From Candidatus Methylomirabilota bacterium (lineage in GTDB: Bacteria; Methylomirabilota; Methylomirabilia; Rokubacteriales; DASRDR01), in NCBI GenBank assembly GCA_036005065.1, contig DASYQW010000174.1:1-38523 (forward strand): DNA of 38,523 nt, given 5' to 3'. This document shows positions 14,917-23,076 of this stretch, in pieces. Both the position numbers and the translations under genes were made by a program. The notes beneath the pieces are model-generated. The model searched no databases. It was not told the origin of the DNA and saw only the letters and a program-made list of their open reading frames with translations. Within the stretch, counting starts at the first letter, position 1, and each line of letters opens with the position of its first letter.

Positions 14917-15858
14917 ATGAGCCTTCCTCTCACCCTGCCCTCGCCCCCGATGGAGGAGCGAGTCAAGGCGCGCCCGGGGTGGATCGCGTCGTGGCGGCGC
15001 ACGCGCATCTTCCTGGCCTCCACGGGCGCGCGCTTCGGCGCGGTGGTGGCGCTCCTGGTGGCCCTCTGTGCGCTCGCGCCCGGGCTCGTGGCACCGGCCG
15101 ACCCGAACGAGCAGCAGCTCCTCGCCCGCTTCACGCCGCCCGCGAGCCGCACGGCTGAGGGGACGCTGGCCGTGCTCGGCACCGACCAGCTCGGTCGCGA
15201 CGTCCTGAGCCGCGTCATCTTCAGCGCCAAGACGTCGGTCCTCATCGGCCTGGCGGCCGTGATGGTCGCCGGGACCCTCGGAACCACGCTCGGCCTCCTG
15301 GCCGGCTTCCGGGGCGGCCTGGCCGATCACCTGATCATGCGGCTCTGCGACATGCAGCTGGCCTTTCCCTTCATCTTGCTCGCCATCACCGTCATCGGGG
15401 TCCTCGGCCCGAGCATCCGGAACATCGTCCTGGTGGTCGGCCTCGCCAACTGGGTGTGCTACGCCCGGGTGGTCCGGGCCGAGACCCTGGCCATCCGCGA
15501 GCGGGCGTACGTGGACGCGGCCCGGTCGCTGGGGCTGCCGCCGGCCTGGATCGTGTGGCGACACGTCCTGCCCAACGTCAGCGCCTCGCTGATCGTGGTG
15601 GCCACCTTCGGCGTGGCCGGGGCCATCCTCACCGAGGCGGGCCTGAGCTTCCTGGGTCTCGGCGTGCCGCTTCACATCGCCTCGTGGGGCGGGATGCTGG
15701 CCGAGGGACGGCAGTTCGTGGACACGCGGTACTGGCTCGCGCTCTTTCCGGGGGCGGCGCTCTTCCTGACCGTCATGGCCATCAATCTCCTGGGGGATGC
15801 CCTGCGCGACGCCCTCGACCCCTACGTGCAGATCCGGAAGTCCGTCGATCAGCTATGA
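14917..15858 (+). CDS. Peptide/nickel-type ABC transporter permease (DppC/OppC-like)
   Basis: A 313-residue permease. After a short cytoplasmic lead it has a first membrane span (GAVVALLVALCALAPGLVAP), the motif LGTDQLGRDVLSRVIFSAKT typical of DppC/GsiD, and an EAA loop RSLGLPPAWIVWRHVLPNVS. The end FPGAALFLTVMAINLLGDAL is also diagnostic. The first 11 residues (MSLPLTLPSPP) come from a sequence resembling a common pyrimidine-rich intergenic repeat, so the true start may be ATG at 14950 (MEERVKARPG). It pairs with the preceding permease to form the channel. Confidence 0.92.
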   Translation: MSLPLTLPSPPMEERVKARPGWIASWRRTRIFLASTGARFGAVVALLVALCALAPGLVAPADPNEQQLLARFTPPASRTAEGTLAVLGTDQLGRDVLSRVIFSAKTSVLIGLAAVMVAGTLGTTLGLLAGFRGGLADHLIMRLCDMQLAFPFILLAITVIGVLGPSIRNIVLVVGLANWVCYARVVRAETLAIRERAYVDAARSLGLPPAWIVWRHVLPNVSASLIVVATFGVAGAILTEAGLSFLGLGVPLHIASWGGMLAEGRQFVDTRYWLALFPGAALFLTVMAINLLGDALRDALDPYVQIRKSVDQL

Positions 15859-15892
15859 GCGAAGTGCCTCGTGACCCGACAAGGAGGAGTCC

Positions 15893-17443
15893 ATGAAGCC
15901 GATGCGCATCGGATGGCGGTGGATCGGTGGCCTGAGCCTGGGCCTGAGCGTCCTGCTGGCGCTGTCGCTGCCGGGGCTGAGCCCCGCCCAGCCGAAGCCC
16001 GTGGTGGTGGTCCAGTCGGGCGAGGCCGCCACTCTCGACTGGCACATGCACTGCGACAAGAACGCCCACGAGCCGGACCGCCAGATCTTCGACACGCTCC
16101 TCCGGCGGAACCTCAAGACCCTCCAGCTCGAGGGGAACCTGGCCGAGTCCTGGCGGCTCCTGAACGACACGACCTGGCAGTTCAAGCTCCGCCGCGGGGT
16201 CAAGTTCCACAACGGCGAACCCTTCGACGCCGCCGCCGTCAAGTTCAGCATCGAGCGGGTCCTGAACCCGCAGCAGGGCGCCCCCGGCCGGACCAGCGTC
16301 GCCACCATCGACCACGTCGACGCGCTGGATCCCTATACCGTCAACGTCGTCACCAAGACGCCCTTCCCGCTGCTGCCGGTGCGGATGAGCCCCGGGCACT
16401 GCGGCACGGTCGGCATCGTCCCGCCCAAGTACGTCGCCCAGGTCGGCGATGCCGGGTTCGCGGTCAAGCCGGTCGGGACCGGGCCCTACAAGCTGGTGGA
16501 GTGGATCAAGGACGAGCGCCTCGTGCTGGAGGCCAACAAGGACTACCACCGCGGCGCGCCGGCCATCGAGCGACTGGTCTTCCGCCCGGTGCCGGAGCTC
16601 ACGACGCGGGTGGCCGCCCTGCTGTCGGGCCAGGCCGACCTCGTCAGCGACGTCCCGCCCGACCAGGTCGCCAAGATCAAGGCCAGCGGCGTCGCCCGGA
16701 TCGAGGTGAGCACGCTCGGCGGCTTCGTCATCATGGTGAAGATGACAAACTACCTCATGCCCGGTCCCTGGCAGGACGCGCGCGTGCGCCGCGCCATCAA
16801 CCTGGCCGTCGACATGGACACCATCATCAAGACCGTGCTCGAGGGCTACGGCCAGGTGCTGGGGGTGCCGCTCGAGAAGGAGGCGTTCGGCTTCAACCCG
16901 AGCGTGAAGTGGTGGGGGTACGACCCGGAGCGCGCCAAGGCCCTCCTGCGGGAGGCCGGTTATCCGAACGGCTTCGAGATGACGCTTCACGCGCCGAATC
17001 GGCGCTACATGAACGACATCGAGGTGATGCAGGCCATCGCCTCCATGCTGGGCAAAGTGGGGATCAAGGCTCACGTGCAGGTGTGGGAGCAGAGCATCTA
17101 CACGACCAAGTGGCGGAAGCGCGAGCTCCTGCCCGCCTACATGACGGCGTGGGGCGGCGCCGGGATCTTCGACGGCGACCTGCTGGTCAACTCGCTTCAC
17201 TCGAAGTCGGCCCTGGCCATCCACAAGAACGAGGATCTGGACCGGATCCTGGAGCAGGCCCAGGGCTCGAACGACCCCGAGCGGCGGAAAGCGCTCTACG
17301 GGAAAGCGCAGGAGATGATCTACGAGGACGCGCCGATCATCAAGGCGTACCAGCAGGCGCACATCTTCGGCATCAGCAACCGGCTCGACTGGAGCCCCTG
17401 GATCGACAACATGCTCTTCCTCTACGACGCCAGGCTCAAGTAG
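15893..17443 (+). CDS. Periplasmic solute-binding protein, family 5 (DppA/OppA-like)
   Basis: A 516-residue protein. It has a Sec signal peptide (residues 1 to about 31: basic start, then GLSLGLSVLLALSLPGL, cleavage near SPAQ-PKP). Family SBP_bac_5 features follow: TWQFKLRRGVKFHNGEPFDA, VGTGPYKLVEW and RVRRAINLAVDMDTI. It would capture peptides, opines, glutathione or similar solutes for the two permeases upstream. ATG is preceded by AAGGAGGAG with good spacing, the best ribosome site of the three transporter genes, as expected for an abundant binding protein. The gene order permease-permease-SBP is unusual compared with the common SBP-first order. No DppD/DppF ATPase gene follows. Confidence 0.94.
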   Translation: MKPMRIGWRWIGGLSLGLSVLLALSLPGLSPAQPKPVVVVQSGEAATLDWHMHCDKNAHEPDRQIFDTLLRRNLKTLQLEGNLAESWRLLNDTTWQFKLRRGVKFHNGEPFDAAAVKFSIERVLNPQQGAPGRTSVATIDHVDALDPYTVNVVTKTPFPLLPVRMSPGHCGTVGIVPPKYVAQVGDAGFAVKPVGTGPYKLVEWIKDERLVLEANKDYHRGAPAIERLVFRPVPELTTRVAALLSGQADLVSDVPPDQVAKIKASGVARIEVSTLGGFVIMVKMTNYLMPGPWQDARVRRAINLAVDMDTIIKTVLEGYGQVLGVPLEKEAFGFNPSVKWWGYDPERAKALLREAGYPNGFEMTLHAPNRRYMNDIEVMQAIASMLGKVGIKAHVQVWEQSIYTTKWRKRELLPAYMTAWGGAGIFDGDLLVNSLHSKSALAIHKNEDLDRILEQAQGSNDPERRKALYGKAQEMIYEDAPIIKAYQQAHIFGISNRLDWSPWIDNMLFLYDARLK

Positions 17444-17541
17444 GCGACCGCCTCGTGTGACCGCTCCCGCGGCGGAGCCCCTCACGGCTCGGGCGCCGGG
17501 CTACGGGCTGGCCGTCGAACGGGCTACAATGAGGCCACATC

Positions 17542-18564
17542 GTGATCGGGGCGAGCGAGCATTCCCGAGAGCCTGACGCCGAGGTCTCCGGCGCCGGGCC
17601 TCGTCCGTGGACCGGGACGGGGCCAGCCGAGGAACCTCTCGGCGTCCCCACGACGACGCCCGAGCGGGAGTTCGCGGCGCGGGTGCCCCCGGTCCCGCCT
17701 CCACCGCCTCCACCCCTGCCGGCGACGCACCGCGTGGTGTTCATCGACGTCGAGAACACGGCCCGGACCGAGCACATGGCGCGCGTCATCGAGCACCTGG
17801 GGCTCGTCCGGATCGGTCCGGACATTCAGCTGGTCGCGGTCGGGAACTGGCGCGTCATCGGACAGGAGACGGCGCGGCTCCTGGCGTCGCGAGGCGCCCA
17901 GCTCGTCCACAGCGCCCCCTCCGTCGGCGTCCGCGACTGGACCGACCTCCGCATCGCGGTCAGCGCCGGGGTGTGGCTCGCCGGCGCCCGTGCCGGCGAC
18001 ACCCTGGAGATCGTCTCCGACGATCGCGCCTTCGACGCCGTGGGCGATGTGGCCGCCGCGCTCGGCATCGGCTTCCGCCGCCTCTCCTATCGGATCCTCG
18101 TCGGGACCCGGGCCAAGCCCACCCCCGAACCGGCGGCGCGCGGAGAAGCGGCGCGCGGGGACCGGTCGCGGCGCCCGCGCCGGCCCCCGCGCGCCCGGGA
18201 AGCCGCGCCAGCTCCGGAGGCGGCGTCGCCGACCGCCCACACCGCGCCGCACGACGAGCTCGTGGACATCGTGCGCGAGCTCGCCGAGGCCGCCCCGGGC
18301 CGGTCCGTGCTCATCGACACGCTCGCCCGCACGCTGAAGGCGCGTGGATACGGCCGGACGCCGGGCTCCCCGCGCCTGATCACCCGGCTCCGCCGGATCA
18401 AGGAGGTCTCGGTCAGTCCGGACGGCATGGTGACGCTGGTCGAGCCTGGAGAGAAGCCGGGGCCGGAGGCCGCGGTGGCGGCCTCGGCGGGGCGCCGCCG
18501 TCGGCGCGCTCCCTGGCGGGGCCGCCGCCGGCCCAGCCGATCCCCGGCCAGCACGGGAGGATGA
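17542..18564 (+). CDS. NYN (PIN-like) domain protein with C-terminal winged-helix/OST-HTH-like region
   Basis: A 340-residue protein. Residues 1-60 are a disordered, Pro-rich lead (PPVPPPPPPPLP). Residues 63-190 form an NYN/PIN-like nuclease fold: HRVVFIDVENTART (Asp69, Glu71, Asn72), VRDWTDLRIAVSAGVWLA (Asp135) and LEIVSDDRAFDAVG (Asp160, Asp161, Asp165), so the acidic metal site appears intact. Residues 190-235 are a basic linker. Residues 237-302 (DELVDIVRELAEAAPGRSVL then LITRLRRIKEVSV) look like an OST-HTH/LOTUS or winged-helix RNA-binding unit, and the tail is Arg-rich. This suggests an RNase or RNA-binding protein. The GTG start at 17542 has only a weak GAGG upstream. It appears monocistronic; its stop is 134 nt before the next gene. 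Confidence 0.75.
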   Translation: MIGASEHSREPDAEVSGAGPRPWTGTGPAEEPLGVPTTTPEREFAARVPPVPPPPPPPLPATHRVVFIDVENTARTEHMARVIEHLGLVRIGPDIQLVAVGNWRVIGQETARLLASRGAQLVHSAPSVGVRDWTDLRIAVSAGVWLAGARAGDTLEIVSDDRAFDAVGDVAAALGIGFRRLSYRILVGTRAKPTPEPAARGEAARGDRSRRPRRPPRAREAAPAPEAASPTAHTAPHDELVDIVRELAEAAPGRSVLIDTLARTLKARGYGRTPGSPRLITRLRRIKEVSVSPDGMVTLVEPGEKPGPEAAVAASAGRRRRRAPWRGRRRPSRSPASTGG

Positions 18565-18698
18565 GGAGCCCCGGCGCCGCCCCGGGGCGTGCGTCAAGGC
18601 GTTGCGGGCCGCCGGGAATGGTGAGCGGCGCCGGCGGTGTGGGCGAGCGCCTCGATCCGGTGGCGCGACAGCCCCCCGTCGTCTATGCTGGCGGGGCC

Positions 18699-20657
18699 AT
18701 GGGAGACACGCCCTTCGCCCGCCTGTTCAGCCCGGTCAAGCTCGGCCACCTCACCGCCCGGAACCGGATCGTCAGCACGCCGCACGGGGCGGCTTTCGGC
18801 GAGAAGGGGGGCATCACCGACCGCTACGTCCGCTACCACGAGGAGAAAGCGAAGGGTGGCTGCGGCGTCGTGATGATGTTCGGCTCCTCGAGCGTCCACC
18901 CCACCTCGGTGAACGACTGGGGCGAGGTGAACAACTGGGACGACGGCGTCATCCCCCAGTTCCAGACGATGAGCGAGGCGATCCATCGCCACGGCGCCCT
19001 CTGCCTCTCCCAGATCTCGCACCGCGGCCGGCGTGGCCACTCGTGGTACTCCGGAGTGCCGCTCTGGGCCCCCTCCGACACCCGCGAGGAGCGGCACCGC
19101 GAGTGGCCCCACGTCATGACCCGGCGGGAGATCCGGGAGGTGATCGACGCCTGGGCGGCCGCGGCCGTGCGGCTCAAGCGGGGCGGCTTCGACGGCTGTG
19201 ACCTGCCGTTCTACGGGGGGCATCTCGTCGAGAACTTCCTCTCGCCCCTCTCCAACACCCGGACCGACGAGTACGGGGGCACGTTCGACAACCGACTGCG
19301 CCTGGCGCTGGAGGTCGTCCGAGCCGTCCGGGAGGCGGTCGGGCGGGACTTCGTCGTGGGCATCCGCCACACCGGAGACCAGCTCGTCCCCGGCGGCCTC
19401 ACGCGCGAGGACCAGCTGGAGGTCGCGCGGCGCATCGACGCGCTCGGCATGGTCGACTACTTCATGGTGAGCGGCTCCAGCACGGAGACGCTCCGCTACG
19501 AAGCGATGGTCACGCCCTCGCTCTATCACCCGCGAGGCCTCTACAACGAGCTGGCCGCCGGCACGCGCCGGGTGGTCCGCGTTCCCGTCATCGTCTCGGG
19601 TCGCATCATCACGCCCGAGCAGGCCGAGGCGGCCCTCGCCAGCGGGATCTGCGACCTGGTCGGCATGGCGCGGTCGCTGATCGCCGATCCCGAGCTGCCG
19701 CGAAAGGCGGCGGAGGGGCGGCTCGACGACATTCGGATGTGCGTCGGAGCCAGCGAGGGGTGCATCGGCCGTCTGCGCCAGGGCAAGGCGATCACCTGCG
19801 TCCAGAACCCGATGATCGGTCGCGAGGCGGAGCTCGCCGAGATCCGCCCGGCGGCTCGCGCCAAGCGGGTCGTGGTGGTCGGCGGGGGCGTGGGCGGCCT
19901 GGAGGCGGCTCGGGTCGCGGCGCTCCGGGGTCACCGGGTCCTCCTGTTCGAGGCGACGTCGGCGCTGGGCGGTCAGGTCCTGGCCGCGGCGGGCGCTCCG
20001 AAGCGCGAGGATTACGCGGGGATCGCCGCCTGGCTCGCCCGGCAGGTCGAGAAGCTCGGCGTCGAGGTCCGGCTGGGGACATCGGCCACCGCGGCGGGCG
20101 TGCTGGCCGAGGCGCCGGACGCGGTGATCGTGGCCACCGGGGCCACCCCGCGGGTGCCCGACATCCCGGGGGCCCACCTGGCCCACGTCGTCTCGCCGGT
20201 GGACGTCCTGCTCGGTCGGGTCACGCCCGGCCGACGCTCCGTCGTCGTGGACGAAGACGGCCACTTCGCCGGACCGACGACCGCGGACTTCCTGGCCAGC
20301 CGCGGGGGTCAGGTCACGATCGTCTGCCGCTACTTCATGGTCGGCGAGGACATCGACGAGGGTCTGCGCGCCGACCTCTATGCCCGCCTCTACGGCCAGG
20401 GCGTGACGCTGCTCCCGCTGACCGTGGCCGTGGAGATCCTCCCCGAGGCGGTCCGGGTCCGGCACACCTTCTCGGCTGCCGAGACGGAGCTGGAGGCCCA
20501 GACGGTGGTCCTCGCGTTCGGCGGCAAGGCCGACGATGCGCTCTTCCACGAGCTGGCCGGGCAGGTGCCCGAGCTGCGGCTCGTCGGCGATGCCTACTCG
20601 CCCCGCCGGATCCACGACGCGATCCTGGACGGCACCCGGGCGGCCCGGGCCATCTGA
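18699..20657 (+). CDS. Old-yellow-enzyme/2,4-dienoyl-CoA reductase-type flavoprotein with a degenerate Fe-S motif
   Basis: A 652-residue two-part enzyme. Residues 1-345 are an FMN-binding TIM barrel of the OYE family (LFSPVKLGHLTARNRIV, NFLSPLSNTRTDEYGGTFDN). Residues 385-652 are an NAD(P)/FAD module (RVVVVGGGVGGLEAARVAAL, VIVATGATPRVPDIPG). This is the layout of FadH, trimethylamine dehydrogenase and N-methylproline demethylase. The linker should hold a [4Fe-4S] cluster with C-x2-C-x3-C-x11-C. Here it reads C348-VG-A351-SEG-C355 and then C367, so the second ligand is Ala. The usual catalytic HGAHGYL region is also altered (DLPFYGGHLVENF). ATG at 18699 is chosen at the start of family similarity. 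The DAO-type oxidase starts 6 nt after its stop, suggesting a shared pathway such as oxidative demethylation of a methylated amine. That role is inferred. Confidence 0.9.
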   Translation: MGDTPFARLFSPVKLGHLTARNRIVSTPHGAAFGEKGGITDRYVRYHEEKAKGGCGVVMMFGSSSVHPTSVNDWGEVNNWDDGVIPQFQTMSEAIHRHGALCLSQISHRGRRGHSWYSGVPLWAPSDTREERHREWPHVMTRREIREVIDAWAAAAVRLKRGGFDGCDLPFYGGHLVENFLSPLSNTRTDEYGGTFDNRLRLALEVVRAVREAVGRDFVVGIRHTGDQLVPGGLTREDQLEVARRIDALGMVDYFMVSGSSTETLRYEAMVTPSLYHPRGLYNELAAGTRRVVRVPVIVSGRIITPEQAEAALASGICDLVGMARSLIADPELPRKAAEGRLDDIRMCVGASEGCIGRLRQGKAITCVQNPMIGREAELAEIRPAARAKRVVVVGGGVGGLEAARVAALRGHRVLLFEATSALGGQVLAAAGAPKREDYAGIAAWLARQVEKLGVEVRLGTSATAAGVLAEAPDAVIVATGATPRVPDIPGAHLAHVVSPVDVLLGRVTPGRRSVVVDEDGHFAGPTTADFLASRGGQVTIVCRYFMVGEDIDEGLRADLYARLYGQGVTLLPLTVAVEILPEAVRVRHTFSAAETELEAQTVVLAFGGKADDALFHELAGQVPELRLVGDAYSPRRIHDAILDGTRAARAI

Positions 20658-20663
20658 GACGTC

Positions 20664-21827
20664 GTGACGGCGCCGTCGACCGCCAGCGTCGTCGTCATCG
20701 GGGGCGGTGTGGTCGGCTGCAGCATCGCCTACCACCTCGCCCGGCGCGGCCTGCGCGACGTGGTCGTGCTGGAGCGAGAGACGGTGGGGTCGGGGACGAC
20801 CAGCAAGGCGGCCGGCGGCGTCCGCGCCCAGTTCCCGACCGAGACCGAGATCCGCTTCTCGCTGGAGAGCCGGCGCGTCTTCGAGACGTTCAAGGACGAG
20901 TTCGGCGTCGATCCGAGCTACAAGCAGATCGGCTACCTCTTCCTGGTCGCCGACGAGGCCGACCTGGCGGGATTCCGCGACCGCATCGCGCTCCAGCGGC
21001 GGTTCGGCGTCGACGTGCGGCTCATCACGCCCCGGGAAGCCCGGGAGATCGTCCCGGCCCTGTACGTGGACGACCTGGTCGCCGCCGTCTGGGGCCCCGA
21101 GGACGGCTTCGCCGGCCCGGCCGAGGTGACGAGCGGCTTCGCGCGGCGCGCGCGGGAGCTGGGGGCGCGCATCGAGGAAGGCGTCGAGGTGACCGGGATC
21201 GCCGTGGAGGACGGACGGGTCCGGGCGGTGCGGACCACGCAGGGCACGATCGCCACCCCGGTCGCCATCAACGCCGCCGGCCCGGCCGCCGCGCGAATCG
21301 GCCGCCTCGTCGGGCTCGCGCTGCCGGTCCATCCGCGCCGGCGGCACATCTTCTTCACCGAGCCCTTCCCCGACATTCCCGGGCCGGTGCCGCTCACGAC
21401 CGATCGGGCGAGCGGGTTCTACTTCCGCAAGGAGCTGGAGGCTCTTCTCCTCAGCCCTGGCGACGTGCAGGACATCGGCGAGGACCAGGCGGCCCCGGTC
21501 GACTGGAGCATGGTCGAGGAGGCGGTCTCGAAGGCCATCCACCGGCTCCCCATCCTCGACCGGGCCCGCATCGCGGGCGGCTGGGCCGGCCTCCGCCCCC
21601 TCAGCCCGGACGACCACGCGATCATCGGGTGGGCGCCCGGCGTGGAGGGGTTCTTCCTGGCGGTCGGCTTCGGCGGCCACGGATTCCAGCATTCCCCCGC
21701 GACCGGACGGCTCGTGGCCGAGTGGCTCACCGACGGGCGGCCGTCGATGGATCTCGCCCTCTTCGACCCGGCGCGCTTCGAGACCGGCCGGGCCGTCGCC
21801 CACGACCGCGGCCCGGACGCCGAGTAG
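20664..21827 (+). CDS. FAD-dependent oxidoreductase, DAO/sarcosine-oxidase family
   Basis: A 387-residue DAO-fold flavoenzyme. It has an N-terminal dinucleotide-binding motif VVVIGGGVVGCSIAYHLARR (residues about 9-28), then VVLERETVGSGTTSKAAGGV, the flavin-contacting region, and the C-terminal WAGLRPLSPDDHAIIGWAPG and VGFGGHGFQHSPATGRLVAE, typical of the sarcosine oxidase beta/dimethylglycine dehydrogenase group. These enzymes oxidise secondary or tertiary amines. GTG at 20664 follows the upstream stop by 6 nt, so the two form an operon. Substrate unknown. The downstream neighbour is a decayed toxin gene on the other strand, 9 nt from its stop. Confidence 0.92.
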   Translation: MTAPSTASVVVIGGGVVGCSIAYHLARRGLRDVVVLERETVGSGTTSKAAGGVRAQFPTETEIRFSLESRRVFETFKDEFGVDPSYKQIGYLFLVADEADLAGFRDRIALQRRFGVDVRLITPREAREIVPALYVDDLVAAVWGPEDGFAGPAEVTSGFARRARELGARIEEGVEVTGIAVEDGRVRAVRTTQGTIATPVAINAAGPAAARIGRLVGLALPVHPRRRHIFFTEPFPDIPGPVPLTTDRASGFYFRKELEALLLSPGDVQDIGEDQAAPVDWSMVEEAVSKAIHRLPILDRARIAGGWAGLRPLSPDDHAIIGWAPGVEGFFLAVGFGGHGFQHSPATGRLVAEWLTDGRPSMDLALFDPARFETGRAVAHDRGPDAE

Positions 21828-21836
21828 CCCCGCGCC

Positions 21837-22103
21837 CTACGTGCCGAGAGAGTTTTGGAGCAGATCGCCGCGTCGCACAACCCGCTCGATCTGCAGCCCG
21901 GCGGCGTCGACCCCTTCCCGGATGTATCGGTCGGCCACGCGGAGGTTCCCGGGATCGCGAGTGAAGAAATCCAGATCATCCGAGAGGCGATGCCGGAGGT
22001 AGAACGCCGAGAGCGCCGTCCCGCCGGACAGGTAGAAGGGATGATCCGGGTCGCGGAAGAAGGCGCGAAGGAACCTGTCCTGGACAGGACTCAGAACGCT
22101 AAT
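21837..22103 (-). pseudogene. Truncated AbiEii/AbiGii-like nucleotidyltransferase toxin
   Basis: Minus-strand frame of about 88 codons ending in TAG at 21837. It reads LSPVQDRFLRAFFRDPDHPF, then YLSGGTALSAFYLRHRLSDD and LDFFTRDPGNLRVADRY. This is the N-terminal core of AbiEii-type nucleotidyltransferases: GGTAL glycine turn plus DLD metal site. Full-length members have roughly 200-280 residues, so more than half is missing. The frame has no ATG or GTG start (ATT at 22103 or CTG at 22094 are the only options). Hence it is probably a dead remnant, although the catalytic core itself is still readable. The partner fragment lies just upstream and overlaps it. Confidence 0.6.
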
Positions 22104-22218
22104 CGGGTCGACTCCGATGCCGAGCCCACGCCTCCCACTTGTCGCGAGTTCGCCGATCGAGGTGTTCGAGCTTCGGCAAGGCGTCCAGGATCTCCTCCGG
22201 ACTCAGGAGCTCGCTCAC
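22099..22218 (-). pseudogene. Fragment of the gene upstream of the AbiEii-like remnant
   Basis: Minus-strand frame from GTG at 22218 to TAG at 22099, 39 residues: SELLSPEEILDALPKLEHLD and RRTRDKWEAWARHRSRPD. It is helical and charged, with no recognisable DNA-binding motif. The frame is closed by a stop shortly upstream. It overlaps the start of the nucleotidyltransferase remnant by a few bases, the usual layout of an antitoxin-toxin pair. Either a very small partner protein or the C-terminal end of a lost antitoxin gene. Confidence 0.4.
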
Positions 22219-22309
22219 CCGGTCGGGCGGTGCATCCTCGAGACAAAGCGGATTCCGGGTTCAAAATCAAGGGCGTCTTGGCTAGAATCGCGGGTGAGGA
22301 GGCGCGCGC

Positions 22310-23071
22310 ATGCGGATCGTGGTCATCAACCCGAACACCACCGCCAGCATGACGCGGAAGATCGGCGAGGCGGCCCGCGCGGTCGCCGCGCCCGGGACCG
22401 AGATCGTCACCGGCAACCCGGCCGGCGGCCCGGTCTCGATCGAGGGGCACTACGACGAAGCGGTGAGCGCGGTCGGCGTCCTGGAGGAGGTGCTCCGAGG
22501 GGAGGCCGAGGGCGCGGACGGCTACGTGATCGCGTGCTTCGGCGACCCGGGGCTCCTCGCCGCCCGCGAGGCGGCGCGGGGACCGGTCCTGGGGATCGCC
22601 GAGGCGGCCATGCATGCCGCGAGCTTCGTCGCCACCGGCTTCTCGATCGTCACCACGCTCGCCCGCACCCGGGTGATGGCCCAGCACCTGGTCGAGAGCT
22701 ACGGGATGACGCGCTTCTGCCGGGCGATCCGGGCCATCGACCTCGCCGTGCTCGACCTCGAGCGGGAAGGCTCGGAGGCGCGGGCCCTCGTCCTGGAGGA
22801 ATGCAAGCGGGCCGCCGCCGAGGATGGGGCCGGCGCCATCGTCCTCGGCTGCGCCGGCATGGCCGACCTGGCCGCCGAGGTCCAGGCCGCCGTCGGCGTC
22901 CCGGTGATCGACGGGGTCGCCGCCGCCGTCAAGTTCGTCGAGGCCCTGGTGGGTCTCGGCCTCGGGACCAGCAAGGTCGGCGACCTGGCGCCCCCGCTCC
23001 CCAAGCCTTACACCGGCGCCTTCCAGCACCTGGCCCCGCCCGCAGCGCCACGGCCGCGGCGGCCCCGGTAG
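22310..23071 (+). CDS. Asp/Glu/hydantoin racemase family protein
   Basis: A 253-residue protein that starts MRIVVINPNTTASMTRKI, the hallmark of hydantoin racemases. The two catalytic cysteines of this family are present: Cys76 in VIACFGDPG and Cys181 in VLGCAGM. The reaction is cofactor-independent epimerisation at the carbon between the cysteines, with 5-substituted hydantoins or related compounds as substrates; maleate isomerase-like activity is possible. ATG has GAGGAGG about 8 nt upstream. The stop is 5 nt before the thioesterase-like gene, so they probably share a transcript. The tail APPAAPRPRRPR is unusual and likely disordered. Confidence 0.9.
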   Translation: MRIVVINPNTTASMTRKIGEAARAVAAPGTEIVTGNPAGGPVSIEGHYDEAVSAVGVLEEVLRGEAEGADGYVIACFGDPGLLAAREAARGPVLGIAEAAMHAASFVATGFSIVTTLARTRVMAQHLVESYGMTRFCRAIRAIDLAVLDLEREGSEARALVLEECKRAAAEDGAGAIVLGCAGMADLAAEVQAAVGVPVIDGVAAAVKFVEALVGLGLGTSKVGDLAPPLPKPYTGAFQHLAPPAAPRPRRPR

Positions 23072-23076
23072 CGGCG

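Noticed and set aside
18594..21803. Frame of more than 1000 codons on the minus strand opposite the two flavoenzymes
   Set aside because: Antisense artefact of G/C-rich third positions; no start signal, no domain.
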